A stretch of 10,514 nucleotides of DNA from CAYNRA01 sp964399465 (GTDB lineage Bacteria > Bacteroidota > Bacteroidia > Cytophagales > Spirosomataceae). A program made the translations under genes and the position numbers. Every line of letters begins with the position of its first letter. Position 1 is the stretch's first letter. Positions 1 to 6,801 of this stretch are shown here, one piece after another. The notes under the pieces were generated by a model that saw nothing but the letters and a program-made list of their open reading frames with translations, had not been told where the DNA came from and did no database searches. The stretch is taken from NCBI GenBank assembly GCA_964399465.1, contig CAYNRA010000091.1, positions 1 through 10,514 on the forward strand. The letters are read 5' to 3'.

Positions 1-57
1 AGATCAAGATCAACGCGTGCTACCAGTATTACAATAGAGGCGAGAATGGGGCGGTAG
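1..57 (+). CDS. possible C-terminal tail of an upstream gene (partial)
   Basis: Frame 1 is open from the left edge to a TAG at 55-57 and ends in residues TSITIEARMGR. A strong hairpin terminator follows 33 nt later, which suggests that a plus-strand gene ends just before it. Frame 2 stops earlier (TAG at 35-37) and could equally be the true frame. Frame 3 stays open through the hairpin into the convergent gene, so it is unlikely. The fragment is too short to identify. The existence of a plus-strand gene ending here is inferred mainly from the terminator. Confidence 0.25.
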   Translation, partial: RSRSTRATSITIEARMGR

Positions 58-90
58 TGCATACGAAGGTGGATCCGAGTTGGGGGAAAC

Positions 91-126
91 AAAATAGGCT
101 TCGGAATCATATCCGAAGCCTATTTT
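91..126. terminator. bidirectional intrinsic terminator
   Basis: Two perfect 15-nt arms (91-105 and 112-126) flank a 6-nt loop. The GC-rich core is GGCTTCGG paired with CCGAAGCC, and the arms end in AAAA/TTTT, so a U-tract follows the stem on both strands (TTTTTT at 123-128 on plus, TTTTGTTT on minus). It lies 17 nt beyond the stop of the AarF-like gene and after the presumed end of a plus-strand gene, so it can serve both convergent units. Confidence 0.85.
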
Positions 127-143
127 TTGAAAAAAATCTATCT

Positions 144-1478
144 TTAAACCATCTCAGCCAATTCTTCTTTCGACATCAGCCAAGTTGGTTTGGTTGTGCG
201 TACATTGGCTTTTAGGTCGTTTAGAAGGGTATATAAACCAAAATAGGTGCGATTAATGTATAACCCATGTTGCGAACCTCTGGCTGCACTCGCCGACTTA
301 AGTTCCTGCACATTGGCGACGTATTCAAAAAACGCATAGACTTCATCTACGTAGCTATCATCTCCAAAATTAAACGTCTGCTGCGCAAAAGGTCTGCCAA
401 GAATTTCAATCATTTGTTTGAACAATCCATGGAAAAACACCTGTTGGTCTGGTTTGTCTTCTTCCAAAATAAATTCTAACTCCCTGAAAATCTCGCCCAT
501 ACGTTTGTCATCGCTCATCAAATCCCGATTAATCAAGGCGAAATAATTTGTGTAGAAATGGTCTGGAATTTCTTTTATACAACCAAAATCAATAATTCCT
601 AGACGACCGTCTTGTGTAAACAAGAAATTACCAGGATGAGGGTCTGCATGAACTTGCTTCAAATCATGAATCTGAAAGTTATAAAAATCCCACAACGCTT
701 GGCCAATCTGGTCGCGTGCTTCTTGCGAAGGATTCGTCTGCAAAAATTCTTTCAAGTGCTGCCCTTCAATCCAATCCATAGTAATGATGCGCTTGGAAGA
801 AAGTTCAGGATAATAGGACGGAAAGAACAAGTTCGGGATTTGTGAACACGCAGACGTAATCTCAACAGATCTTTTTAATTCCAGCTCGTAGTCGGCTTCT
901 TCCAAAAGTTTGGACTGTACTTCTTCAAAATAACGGTCGATTTCAGCATCATTTAAGTTCAATAATTGAACGGCCAGGGGTCTCGCCATGCGTAAATCGG
1001 ATGTTATGCTGTCTGCAACGCCTGGATATTGAATTTTAACAGCTAGTTTTTTGCCATTTTTTGTAGCCAAATGAACTTGACCAATGGAGGCTGCATTTTT
1101 GGCTTCCCACTCAAATGTATCGAAAAGTTGTGTAGGCGATGTGCCAAAATAACTTTTGAATGTTTTCATCACAAGCGGTGCAGAAAGTGGAGGCGCCGAA
1201 TATTGTGACATAGCAAATTTGTCTGTGTAGGCTCTTGGGAGTAAGTTTTTATCCATACTCATCATTTGTGCCATTTTTAGCGCCGAACCTTTCAAATTAC
1301 TCAATGCCTGATATACGTCTTTGGCATTGGCTTCGTGCAACTCATCTTTGGAAAGTGAGGGGTCTATGATTTTTTTTCCGTAATGTTTGACATAATTGCC
1401 GCCCACTTTTACGGTTGCCTTCACAAATTGGCTTGCTCTTGCCACTTTGGAAGTTGGTATATTTTCTTGTGATTTCAT
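144..1478 (-). CDS. ABC1/AarF/UbiB-family atypical protein kinase-like protein
   Basis: This 444-residue protein has the ABC1 (AarF/UbiB/COQ8) landmarks in order: a KxGQ-type N-terminal motif (K68-M-A-Q71), the Ala-rich loop NAASIGQVHLA (about 128-138), the VKIQ lysine K148, an EEADYELE segment (193-200), the catalytic-loop equivalent HADPHPGN (278-285) and DFG (298-300). Family members are ATPases or kinases linked to ubiquinone and other isoprenoid-lipid metabolism; their substrates are mostly unknown. The usual glycine of KxGQ is alanine here. I see no convincing C-terminal membrane helices of the UbiB kind, so it may be a soluble or peripheral protein. Its ATG overlaps the stop of the upstream TetR gene (ATGA), implying translational coupling. 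It is last in a three-gene operon with a DUF2236 oxygenase. The family call is firm; the role is not. Confidence 0.93.
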   Translation of the reverse strand: MKSQENIPTSKVARASQFVKATVKVGGNYVKHYGKKIIDPSLSKDELHEANAKDVYQALSNLKGSALKMAQMMSMDKNLLPRAYTDKFAMSQYSAPPLSAPLVMKTFKSYFGTSPTQLFDTFEWEAKNAASIGQVHLATKNGKKLAVKIQYPGVADSITSDLRMARPLAVQLLNLNDAEIDRYFEEVQSKLLEEADYELELKRSVEITSACSQIPNLFFPSYYPELSSKRIITMDWIEGQHLKEFLQTNPSQEARDQIGQALWDFYNFQIHDLKQVHADPHPGNFLFTQDGRLGIIDFGCIKEIPDHFYTNYFALINRDLMSDDKRMGEIFRELEFILEEDKPDQQVFFHGLFKQMIEILGRPFAQQTFNFGDDSYVDEVYAFFEYVANVQELKSASAARGSQHGLYINRTYFGLYTLLNDLKANVRTTKPTWLMSKEELAEMV

Positions 1479-2116
1479 TTCCTATTTTGATATAAAAATT
1501 TGCCAAGATCAAACAAAGAATCAAGGGGAGAACGTCCCATCCAATCTAAACTTGTATTGACATACTTTTCAATGAGTGTATCTGTTTTTTCGAAAGCTTT
1601 GCTGTAGTCATTCGCCCAAAACTCCAGAATAGTTAAGGTTTGCATCCAAAGCATATCTGGGTATTTATTCATCAATTGTGGGATAGGTCTTTGCTCAATT
1701 TCGCGTGTTTCCCGTCCTTCCATCAACAATTCGTTCATATAATCCTTGAAGAAAATAGCGGATTCTGCCAAAACTGGATTTTTCTTCATGGCGATAGGAC
1801 GCGGCCATTTTGAGATACTCAGCAAGATAAAACTTCTGTCCTCTTTGAGCGTCTCAATCCAAGTAAAATAAAAAGATAACATTTTCTCGCGGACGCTGTA
1901 CGTCGCATATACTTCTTCTTGGCGAATACTTTCAATCGTTTTTTTAAATGTATCTTTCCAAACTTCTGATTCCATTTGTTGGAATGAATTAAAATGCTCG
2001 TAGATAGCTTTTTCTGTTGTCTTTAGTGCTTTTGCGAGTGCATAAACGGAAGCGGGTTCCTGCCCATTTTCAAGAATATGTGTCTTGTATTTTGAGATAA
2101 TCTGATCTTTAGTCAT
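1475..2116 (-). CDS. TetR/AcrR-family transcriptional regulator
   Basis: This is a 213-residue protein of typical TetR length. The N-terminal three-helix DNA-binding domain spans about residues 3-48, with the helix-turn-helix at about 23-42 (SVYALAKALKTTEKAIYEHF) ending in the characteristic [IL]YxHF. The rest is the helical ligand or dimer domain, rich in aromatic and acidic residues. Such proteins usually repress their own operon until a hydrophobic ligand binds. It sits between the DUF2236 gene, whose stop is 4 nt upstream, and the ABC1 kinase gene, whose start overlaps its stop by 4 nt. It therefore probably controls this operon. The ligand cannot be deduced. The first helix diverges from textbook TetR, but the overall pattern is clear. 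Confidence 0.87.
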   Translation of the reverse strand: MTKDQIISKYKTHILENGQEPASVYALAKALKTTEKAIYEHFNSFQQMESEVWKDTFKKTIESIRQEEVYATYSVREKMLSFYFTWIETLKEDRSFILLSISKWPRPIAMKKNPVLAESAIFFKDYMNELLMEGRETREIEQRPIPQLMNKYPDMLWMQTLTILEFWANDYSKAFEKTDTLIEKYVNTSLDWMGRSPLDSLFDLGKFLYQNRK

Positions 2117-2120
2117 GTGA

Positions 2121-3104
2121 TTAAGCGTAAAAATTTGATAAAAAAGCAGTGGATTTATTGAATGCTTGTAAAACAGAAGTAGGGAATCTCTGAGGCTCTA
2201 TACCTAGCATATCCGCATACGTTGAACCTAATAATATACGTGCTTGTGCCCGAAAGAATTCACCTGCAAGAACGCTTCCAGCCATTTCTGTGTAACAAGT
2301 CATAAGTGATTTTGTTAAAGAAAGACCGACTTCAGAGCTCCTAAAGTTTCTTTGTGCAATGAGTTTATCTAATTGCAATGCCTCCTTAAAATTATCACAA
2401 AGCAAGGTTTCTTCAATACCCAAAAGATGACCAATGACTTTCCATGTATGGAGGTATGCACGTTCGTCAACTACGTCAATGGTATGTCCTAGTTTTTGCA
2501 ATCCGCGTAATAAAATCCACGAGAATGCAAGGTTCGTACCTGCCATATCTTCTTGGTTAATTGGCACTCCCCATTGCATGTCCCATTGACCAGAATGCAA
2601 ACTAAAATACCGAACAGAGGCGTGTAAAAGGCGAACTTTAAGGATAATTTGGAAGATTTTACCATCTTGCCAATGGTCATAATTCATGACTTTTCGCAAG
2701 AAATTGCCTGTTTCTTTGAGGCGATTGTAGGTATCTTTGTGTATTCGTTCGGAGAAATACAATACACGCGCGCCGTCTTCCCCGAGATAGCAATACGGAA
2801 GTGAATAACAACCTAGCACCATACCAATTTCTTGTTGGTGTTTGAGGTAAAAGTCGGTCGCGCGAATAATCTCTTTTTTCTGAAAGAAGGCCGGGAATTG
2901 CGCGAACGAATGGTAAAAGTCTTGAAATTCTGCCGGAAAAACGTGGATATCCGTGTGAGAAAAATCACTGAGTAGTGGCATCAATTGGCGAACGCCCTGA
3001 AGCCCTAGCCGGCCAACAACCGCTTGAATAACAGCGTCTGCCTTGTAGTCACCCTGTTGTCTGAGTGCACTTAATTGGTCGAGCAAGTTAGGCTGAGATA
3101 TCAT
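2121..3104 (-). CDS. oxygenase MpaB / latex-clearing-protein-like (DUF2236) protein
   Basis: This 327-residue, largely helical protein resembles the DUF2236 family, which includes MpaB (farnesyl side-chain cleavage in mycophenolic acid synthesis) and the heme-b rubber oxygenase Lcp. The family-like core is SERIHKDTYNRLKET (118-132), VRLLHASVRYF (157-167) and WGVPINQEDMAGTNLAFSW (178-196). R128, T132 and H161 have nearly the spacing I recall for the Lcp residues R164, T168 and H198 (heme ligand), so heme binding and oxygenase chemistry are plausible but inferred. No signal peptide is apparent, so it is probably cytoplasmic or membrane-associated. It is the promoter-proximal gene of the operon with TetR and the ABC1 kinase. 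Many proteins with this domain have no known substrate; an isoprenoid or other unsaturated lipid is a guess. Confidence 0.8.
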   Translation of the reverse strand: MISQPNLLDQLSALRQQGDYKADAVIQAVVGRLGLQGVRQLMPLLSDFSHTDIHVFPAEFQDFYHSFAQFPAFFQKKEIIRATDFYLKHQQEIGMVLGCYSLPYCYLGEDGARVLYFSERIHKDTYNRLKETGNFLRKVMNYDHWQDGKIFQIILKVRLLHASVRYFSLHSGQWDMQWGVPINQEDMAGTNLAFSWILLRGLQKLGHTIDVVDERAYLHTWKVIGHLLGIEETLLCDNFKEALQLDKLIAQRNFRSSEVGLSLTKSLMTCYTEMAGSVLAGEFFRAQARILLGSTYADMLGIEPQRFPTSVLQAFNKSTAFLSNFYA

Positions 3105-3119
3105 TCGGTACTAAATTTT

Positions 3120-3151
3120 CTAATATACATGCTAGCAACTTTCGGTTGAAA
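3120..3151 (-). promoter_or_regulatory. candidate promoter of the DUF2236-tetR-ABC1 operon
   Basis: On the minus strand, TATATTAG (3127-3120) is one mismatch from the Bacteroidota -7 box TAnnTTTG. It is preceded, after a 20-nt spacer, by TTTC (3151-3148), one mismatch from the -33 TTTG. It lies 15 nt upstream of the ATG at 3104, so the leader would be very short. This is the best match in the spacer for this strand but it is weak. Confidence 0.3.
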
Positions 3152-3212
3152 CCAATTGTTTGGCATCCAAATTAAAAATTAGGGGAGTTCAAAGAAAAAG
3201 TAAATTTCACCG

Positions 3213-3220
3213 TAAATTTG
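3213..3220 (+). promoter_or_regulatory. Bacteroidota-type -7 promoter element for the YheT-like hydrolase
   Basis: TAAATTTG matches the -7 consensus TAnnTTTG exactly and lies 22 nt before the ATG at 3243. No good TTTG is found at the -33 position (around 3187-3192), so strength is uncertain. The predicted transcript has a leader of roughly 15-20 nt. Confidence 0.5.
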
Positions 3221-3242
3221 TCCAACTATTCCTTTATCCAGC

Positions 3243-4199
3243 ATGACTCCACACGTACTTAACAGTCCAATTTTACAGTTAAATGGGCATTTACAGACGA
3301 TTATTCCTAGCTTATTTCGCAAAATTCCGGTTCACTACAGAAGAGAACGCCTCGAATTACCCGATGGAGATTTTCTAGATGTAGATTGGGCACAAAAGGG
3401 TTCAAACAAATTAGTAATTATTACCCACGGGTTAGAAGGTGATTCGACACGTCATTACGTGACTGGAATGGCTAAAATGGCAAATGATACGGGTTTGGAT
3501 GCCCTTGGTTGGAATTGCCGCAGTTGCTCGGGTGAAATAAATCGTTTGCCTCGTTTTTACCACCACGGTGATGCCGAAGATTTACGATTTGTCATTGAAT
3601 ATGCTGCAAATCTAGGTGTATATGAAGAGATTTATTTGGTTGGTTTTAGCATGGGAGGTAGCCTGACACTCCGGTATTTGGGAGAAAAACCGAACGACGT
3701 AAATCCGTTGGTTCGCAAAGCATTAGCTGCTTCTGTTCCCCTTGATTTACCTTCGTCCGTGCGTGAATTAGCTAAAAAAGGAAAACAGTTTTATATGAAA
3801 CGCTTCATTAAAAAGCTGCGCAAAAAAATCGAAGAAAAGGAACGGATGTTTCCCCAACATCCTATCTTGACAGCAAAAAATTACGACACTGTACGAAATT
3901 TTGAGGATTTTGACTCGCGTTATACAGCGCCCTTGCATGGCTATGCAGACTGTCATGATTTTTATGCCAAAGCAAGTGTGAAGCCGTTACTTAAACATAT
4001 TCAGATTCCTGCTTTGGTTGTACAAGCTGCAAATGATCCTTTTTTGACACCCGAATGTCTTGAACTCGGTGAAGCAGCCCAAAATTCTTTTGTTCAATTA
4101 CTCGTCACAAAAAACGGAGGTCATGTTGGATTTGCGCAAAAAAATAAGTTACATACTTGGGTAGAAGAAGCAGCACTCGCCTTTTTTCAAAAAAAATGA
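3243..4199 (+). CDS. YheT-type alpha/beta-fold hydrolase (COG0429 esterase family)
   Basis: This 318-residue protein matches the usual length of the YheT/ABHD1-3-like family. Diagnostic features are the N-terminal NGHLQTI (14-20), THGLEGDS (61-68, oxyanion region), the conserved block NCRSCSGE..N..RFYHHGDAEDL (91-114), and the nucleophile elbow GFSMGGS (134-140) with Ser136. The rest of the triad is probably Asp265 in AANDPF and His294 in GGHVGF. A basic helical stretch at about 174-200 (KKGKQFYMKRFIKKLRKK) corresponds to the cap region and could touch membranes or acidic lipids. There is no signal peptide. Family members are carboxylesterases or phospholipase-like enzymes with poorly defined natural substrates. 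It is divergent from the DUF2236 operon across 138 nt, so the TetR protein might also regulate it. It ends in a shared bidirectional terminator. Confidence 0.93.
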   Translation: MTPHVLNSPILQLNGHLQTIIPSLFRKIPVHYRRERLELPDGDFLDVDWAQKGSNKLVIITHGLEGDSTRHYVTGMAKMANDTGLDALGWNCRSCSGEINRLPRFYHHGDAEDLRFVIEYAANLGVYEEIYLVGFSMGGSLTLRYLGEKPNDVNPLVRKALAASVPLDLPSSVRELAKKGKQFYMKRFIKKLRKKIEEKERMFPQHPILTAKNYDTVRNFEDFDSRYTAPLHGYADCHDFYAKASVKPLLKHIQIPALVVQAANDPFLTPECLELGEAAQNSFVQLLVTKNGGHVGFAQKNKLHTWVEEAALAFFQKK

Positions 4200-4221
4200 G
4201 AGGATTTCTCCTCTCATTTTT
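4192..4221. terminator. bidirectional intrinsic terminator between convergent genes
   Basis: Two perfect 13-nt arms (4192-4204 and 4209-4221) flank a TTTC loop. The core TGAGAGGA/TCCTCTCA is flanked by A and T runs, giving a U-tract on both strands. The hydrolase stop codon TGA (4197-4199) lies inside the 5' arm, and the receptor gene stops 7 nt beyond the 3' arm. One hairpin thus ends both genes. Confidence 0.87.
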
Positions 4222-4227
4222 GGTCTT

Positions 4228-6633
4228 TTAATTCTGTCCACCAATTCGACTTTTCTCTAATTCAGCCGCTGATTGTCTTCTTTGTCCTACTTTAACTTGT
4301 TGATTACCAAAGTTGTAGGTAAATGTAAGTGTTGCTCTTCTACTTGTAAAACGACTTGAGATATTGAAATCCATGTTTTGGTAATTCACTTGACCATACC
4401 AAAATGACGTTAAAAACAGATCACTTACATTCAATTTTAATCTTGCTTTCTTGTTCATGAAACTTTTTTGGATGCCCATGTTTACGGCATATTGTGGTTT
4501 CACATTTCTGAAAATTCCATAAATACTAGGTGAATTATACCACATAGAAAGTTCTGCTGACCATTGTTTTGGCAACGTAAACTGATGCGAGGTATTGAAA
4601 TTGTAAGCGACTTGTCCTGCCTGTAATTGTCCACCTAGTAAACTATCATCCGTGAAAGCGCTGTAGTATAGATTTCCCTGGTTTTGAGTATTCCACCATT
4701 TTGCAATAGGGTACGGAAAAACAACATTGAAGGAGTAATTTTGAAAACGTTGCAGGTTGCGCTGAATAGCTCTGGTTACACTTGTTGCATCGTCTTGCTC
4801 AGTTATCTGAATCATAAAATCTCTCGTATTCGCATAACTCAAACCAAAAGACAAACCACCTTTGTAGGTATATGTCAACTCAATATTATCTGTAAATTGT
4901 GGCTGCAAGTTCGGATTCCCCTCTTCGTATGTATANNNNNNNNNNGAGTAACGTGTCGTATGATTTTTGGAAAGTGTATGATTGATGAATAAAGTTGGGA
5001 AAAGCGAAAGGTAATTTCTTTCCAATTTTTCATCCAAAGTCACAGAATTTCCCAAAGATTGTGTGTGTTCAGCACGAAGCCCCGCTTGAATACCGATTTT
5101 CTCCCATTGTTGTGAATAATTGATATATCCTGCATTAACAAACTCGGTATATTTGAAATAATTGGTTTTCGTTGGGTCATTTGTCCAGTTTTTCCCCATC
5201 AGTTGCTCAAATACAAAATTATTATCCGTCTGCACGTAGGCCGTTTTTGCGCCAATTTCCCATTTTGTTTTTTCATTTATCGGGAGTGTATAATCCGTTT
5301 TGGCAGTGAAAATATCAATATATGTTGGCGTGAAATTCCGTTGAAATAGTTGATTTGTCGGGTTATTCTGCGCGTCGAAAAAATTGGTTTCAAAATTTTG
5401 CGTATTATCTCCTTCAAATCGAGAATAATCAACATCGAAAGTAAGTTCTTTTCCTTTTTTATTGAACGCGTGTTTTACTTGTAAGCTGGATGAAAGATTT
5501 TTTCTAATCATATCAATTTTAGATAATTGGTCTAAGGATGACTTCTCAAATCCTTGGATATGGGTTGCGTTACTTCCATCAAGTTCCCCCGCCCAATCAG
5601 AACCATCCATCAAGATCCCAATACTTGTTTTGTCATTGATTGTATAATCTAAGCCTGTTTTAAATGAAATGGCTTTGCCTGTTTGTACACGTTGCGATAG
5701 TTGGTCGAAGGTCGTCAATACATTTTCGAAAGCTACCCGTCTGTTTAATGTATTATCACTGTAAAATAAATTTCTGTTCGCAGAAACATTGGCGAACATA
5801 TTTACCTTTTTGGTTCGGTGGTTCACTTGTAAACTTGAGTTGTAGCGAGACAAATCTTTGGGAGCATTCGGAATAAACCCATTTCCTGCACCAAGCGTAA
5901 ATGTTCCATTTGTACCTACTTGTTGGTTTTTCTTTAACTTAATGTTAATAATACCTGAATTTCCTGCTGCATCGTATTTCGAAGAGGGATTAGTAATGAT
6001 TTCTACAGACTCAATCTGGTCACTTGTCATGTTTCGTAACATTTGTGCTAAATCAGCTTCTGACAAAAAGGTGCGTTTACCGTCTATCATGAATAAAACA
6101 CCTGATTTATTTCGCAACCGAATTTGGTCATTTTGGCTATCAATGGTCACTCCAGGTGCTCGCTCGAGGATTTCAAGCGCGGTACTTCCACTCGATACAA
6201 TACTGTTTTCTACATTTAATACCGTGCGGTCAATTTTTTGTTCGATGAATGGCTTTTTGGCGACAACTTGCACTTCTTGTAGTGTTGCGGATGCCTCCTC
6301 AAGTACGAGATAAGGTAATTGAATACTTGGATTATTGGCATTTAATTGGAAAACGGGAGAGATGCGTTGCTCGTATCCGACCATAGATGTTTGTAAACGA
6401 AAACTACCCTCTTTCTTTAATTCAATTTGGAAATTTCCATCAATATCTGTGACGTCTCCTTTGACCAAAGAGGAGTCTAGAGCTGAAATAACGAGAACAG
6501 TTGCAAAGGGAAGAGGTTCGCCTTTTTTATCTTGAACTTGTCCTTTTACCGAATACAAGAAAACACTTGATTGTGCTTGTACGGCACCAAAACAGAACAA
6601 ATAGAGGAAAGAAAATAAAAATAGCTTTTTCAT
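4228..6633 (-). CDS. TonB-dependent receptor-like outer-membrane protein (CarboxypepD_reg, plug, OMP_b-brl_3-type barrel), interrupted by an assembly gap
   Basis: The 801-codon frame starts with a signal peptide (MKKLFLFSFLYLFCFGAVQA, cleavage about 20/21). A carboxypeptidase-regulatory-like beta-sandwich follows (about 29-97; GQVQDKKGEPLPFATV, DIDGNF, VGYE). Next is a plug domain (about 119-235) with VVAKKPFIEQKIDRTVLNV, LERAPGV and IEIITNPSSKYDAAGNSGIINI-type motifs (208-231). The remainder is a large beta-barrel. The C-terminal tail after the last strand (FTYNFGNQQVKVGQRR) is polar, as is common in this Bacteroidota subgroup. Such receptors import or bind ligands at the outer membrane using TonB energy. 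No SusD-like partner is present, so a polysaccharide-utilisation role is not supported and the ligand is unknown. Residues 563-566 fall in the N run. Codon 563 is TCN, so it is Ser whatever the missing base. The true protein is probably about 15-20 residues longer (see findings). Confidence 0.93.
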   Translation of the reverse strand: MKKLFLFSFLYLFCFGAVQAQSSVFLYSVKGQVQDKKGEPLPFATVLVISALDSSLVKGDVTDIDGNFQIELKKEGSFRLQTSMVGYEQRISPVFQLNANNPSIQLPYLVLEEASATLQEVQVVAKKPFIEQKIDRTVLNVENSIVSSGSTALEILERAPGVTIDSQNDQIRLRNKSGVLFMIDGKRTFLSEADLAQMLRNMTSDQIESVEIITNPSSKYDAAGNSGIINIKLKKNQQVGTNGTFTLGAGNGFIPNAPKDLSRYNSSLQVNHRTKKVNMFANVSANRNLFYSDNTLNRRVAFENVLTTFDQLSQRVQTGKAISFKTGLDYTINDKTSIGILMDGSDWAGELDGSNATHIQGFEKSSLDQLSKIDMIRKNLSSSLQVKHAFNKKGKELTFDVDYSRFEGDNTQNFETNFFDAQNNPTNQLFQRNFTPTYIDIFTAKTDYTLPINEKTKWEIGAKTAYVQTDNNFVFEQLMGKNWTNDPTKTNYFKYTEFVNAGYINYSQQWEKIGIQAGLRAEHTQSLGNSVTLDEKLERNYLSLFPTLFINHTLSKNHTTRYXXXXYTYEEGNPNLQPQFTDNIELTYTYKGGLSFGLSYANTRDFMIQITEQDDATSVTRAIQRNLQRFQNYSFNVVFPYPIAKWWNTQNQGNLYYSAFTDDSLLGGQLQAGQVAYNFNTSHQFTLPKQWSAELSMWYNSPSIYGIFRNVKPQYAVNMGIQKSFMNKKARLKLNVSDLFLTSFWYGQVNYQNMDFNISSRFTSRRATLTFTYNFGNQQVKVGQRRQSAAELEKSRIGGQN
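4936..4945. other. assembly gap (run of 10 N)
   Basis: Ten consecutive N interrupt the receptor gene at codons 563-566. The reading frame continues on both sides. A round gap size suggests a scaffolding placeholder rather than a measured length. Confidence 0.98.
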
Positions 6634-6664
6634 TGGAGTAATTTAGATCAACATTTTAATGCTA

Positions 6665-6672
6665 CAAATCTA
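6665..6672 (-). promoter_or_regulatory. Bacteroidota-type -7 promoter element for the TonB-dependent receptor
   Basis: On the minus strand TAGATTTG (6672-6665) matches TAnnTTTG exactly and lies 31 nt upstream of the ATG at 6633. A clear -33 TTTG at 19-21 nt spacing is not visible; only TTAC or CTTG are nearby. The box position is normal but the promoter is incomplete on paper. Confidence 0.5.
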
Positions 6673-6735
6673 AAGTACTATGTATAACAAGGTAACTTAT
6701 AATACATAAATGGTGAAAAACTACTTTGAATGGAA

Positions 6736-6768
6736 TTTGCCTATACGATGTGTTTTTTTGTAGTTTCG
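6736..6768 (+). promoter_or_regulatory. candidate promoter of the two-domain lipocalin-like gene
   Basis: TTTG (6736-6739) is followed after 21 nt by TAGTTTCG (6761-6768), one mismatch from TAnnTTTG. The box ends 33 nt before the ATG at 6802. Transcription would start downstream of the in-frame ATG at 6730, which favours 6802 as the true start. Confidence 0.5.
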
Positions 6769-6801
6769 TTGCATCGTTTAATAAATAAATTAGGTGTAGG
6801 T

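Noticed and set aside
3..212. Plus-strand frame 3 as the coding frame at the left edge
   Set aside because: It runs straight through the strong terminator hairpin and into the antisense of the ABC1 kinase gene, so it is unlikely to be the real end of an upstream gene.
5858..6313. 151-codon plus-strand open frame opposite the receptor gene
   Set aside because: It lies wholly antisense to the conserved plug domain of the TonB-dependent receptor, shows no recognisable motif, and fits the pattern of an antisense shadow frame.
4228..6633. Receptor as a pseudogene or frameshifted gene
   Set aside because: The only interruption is the N run. Both flanks are in the same frame and match the expected barrel motif, so this is an assembly gap, not a genuine lesion.
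6730..6801. Earlier in-frame start of the lipocalin-like gene
   Set aside because: It would place a second hydrophobic stretch before a clean signal peptide and would start before the promoter candidate at 6736-6768.
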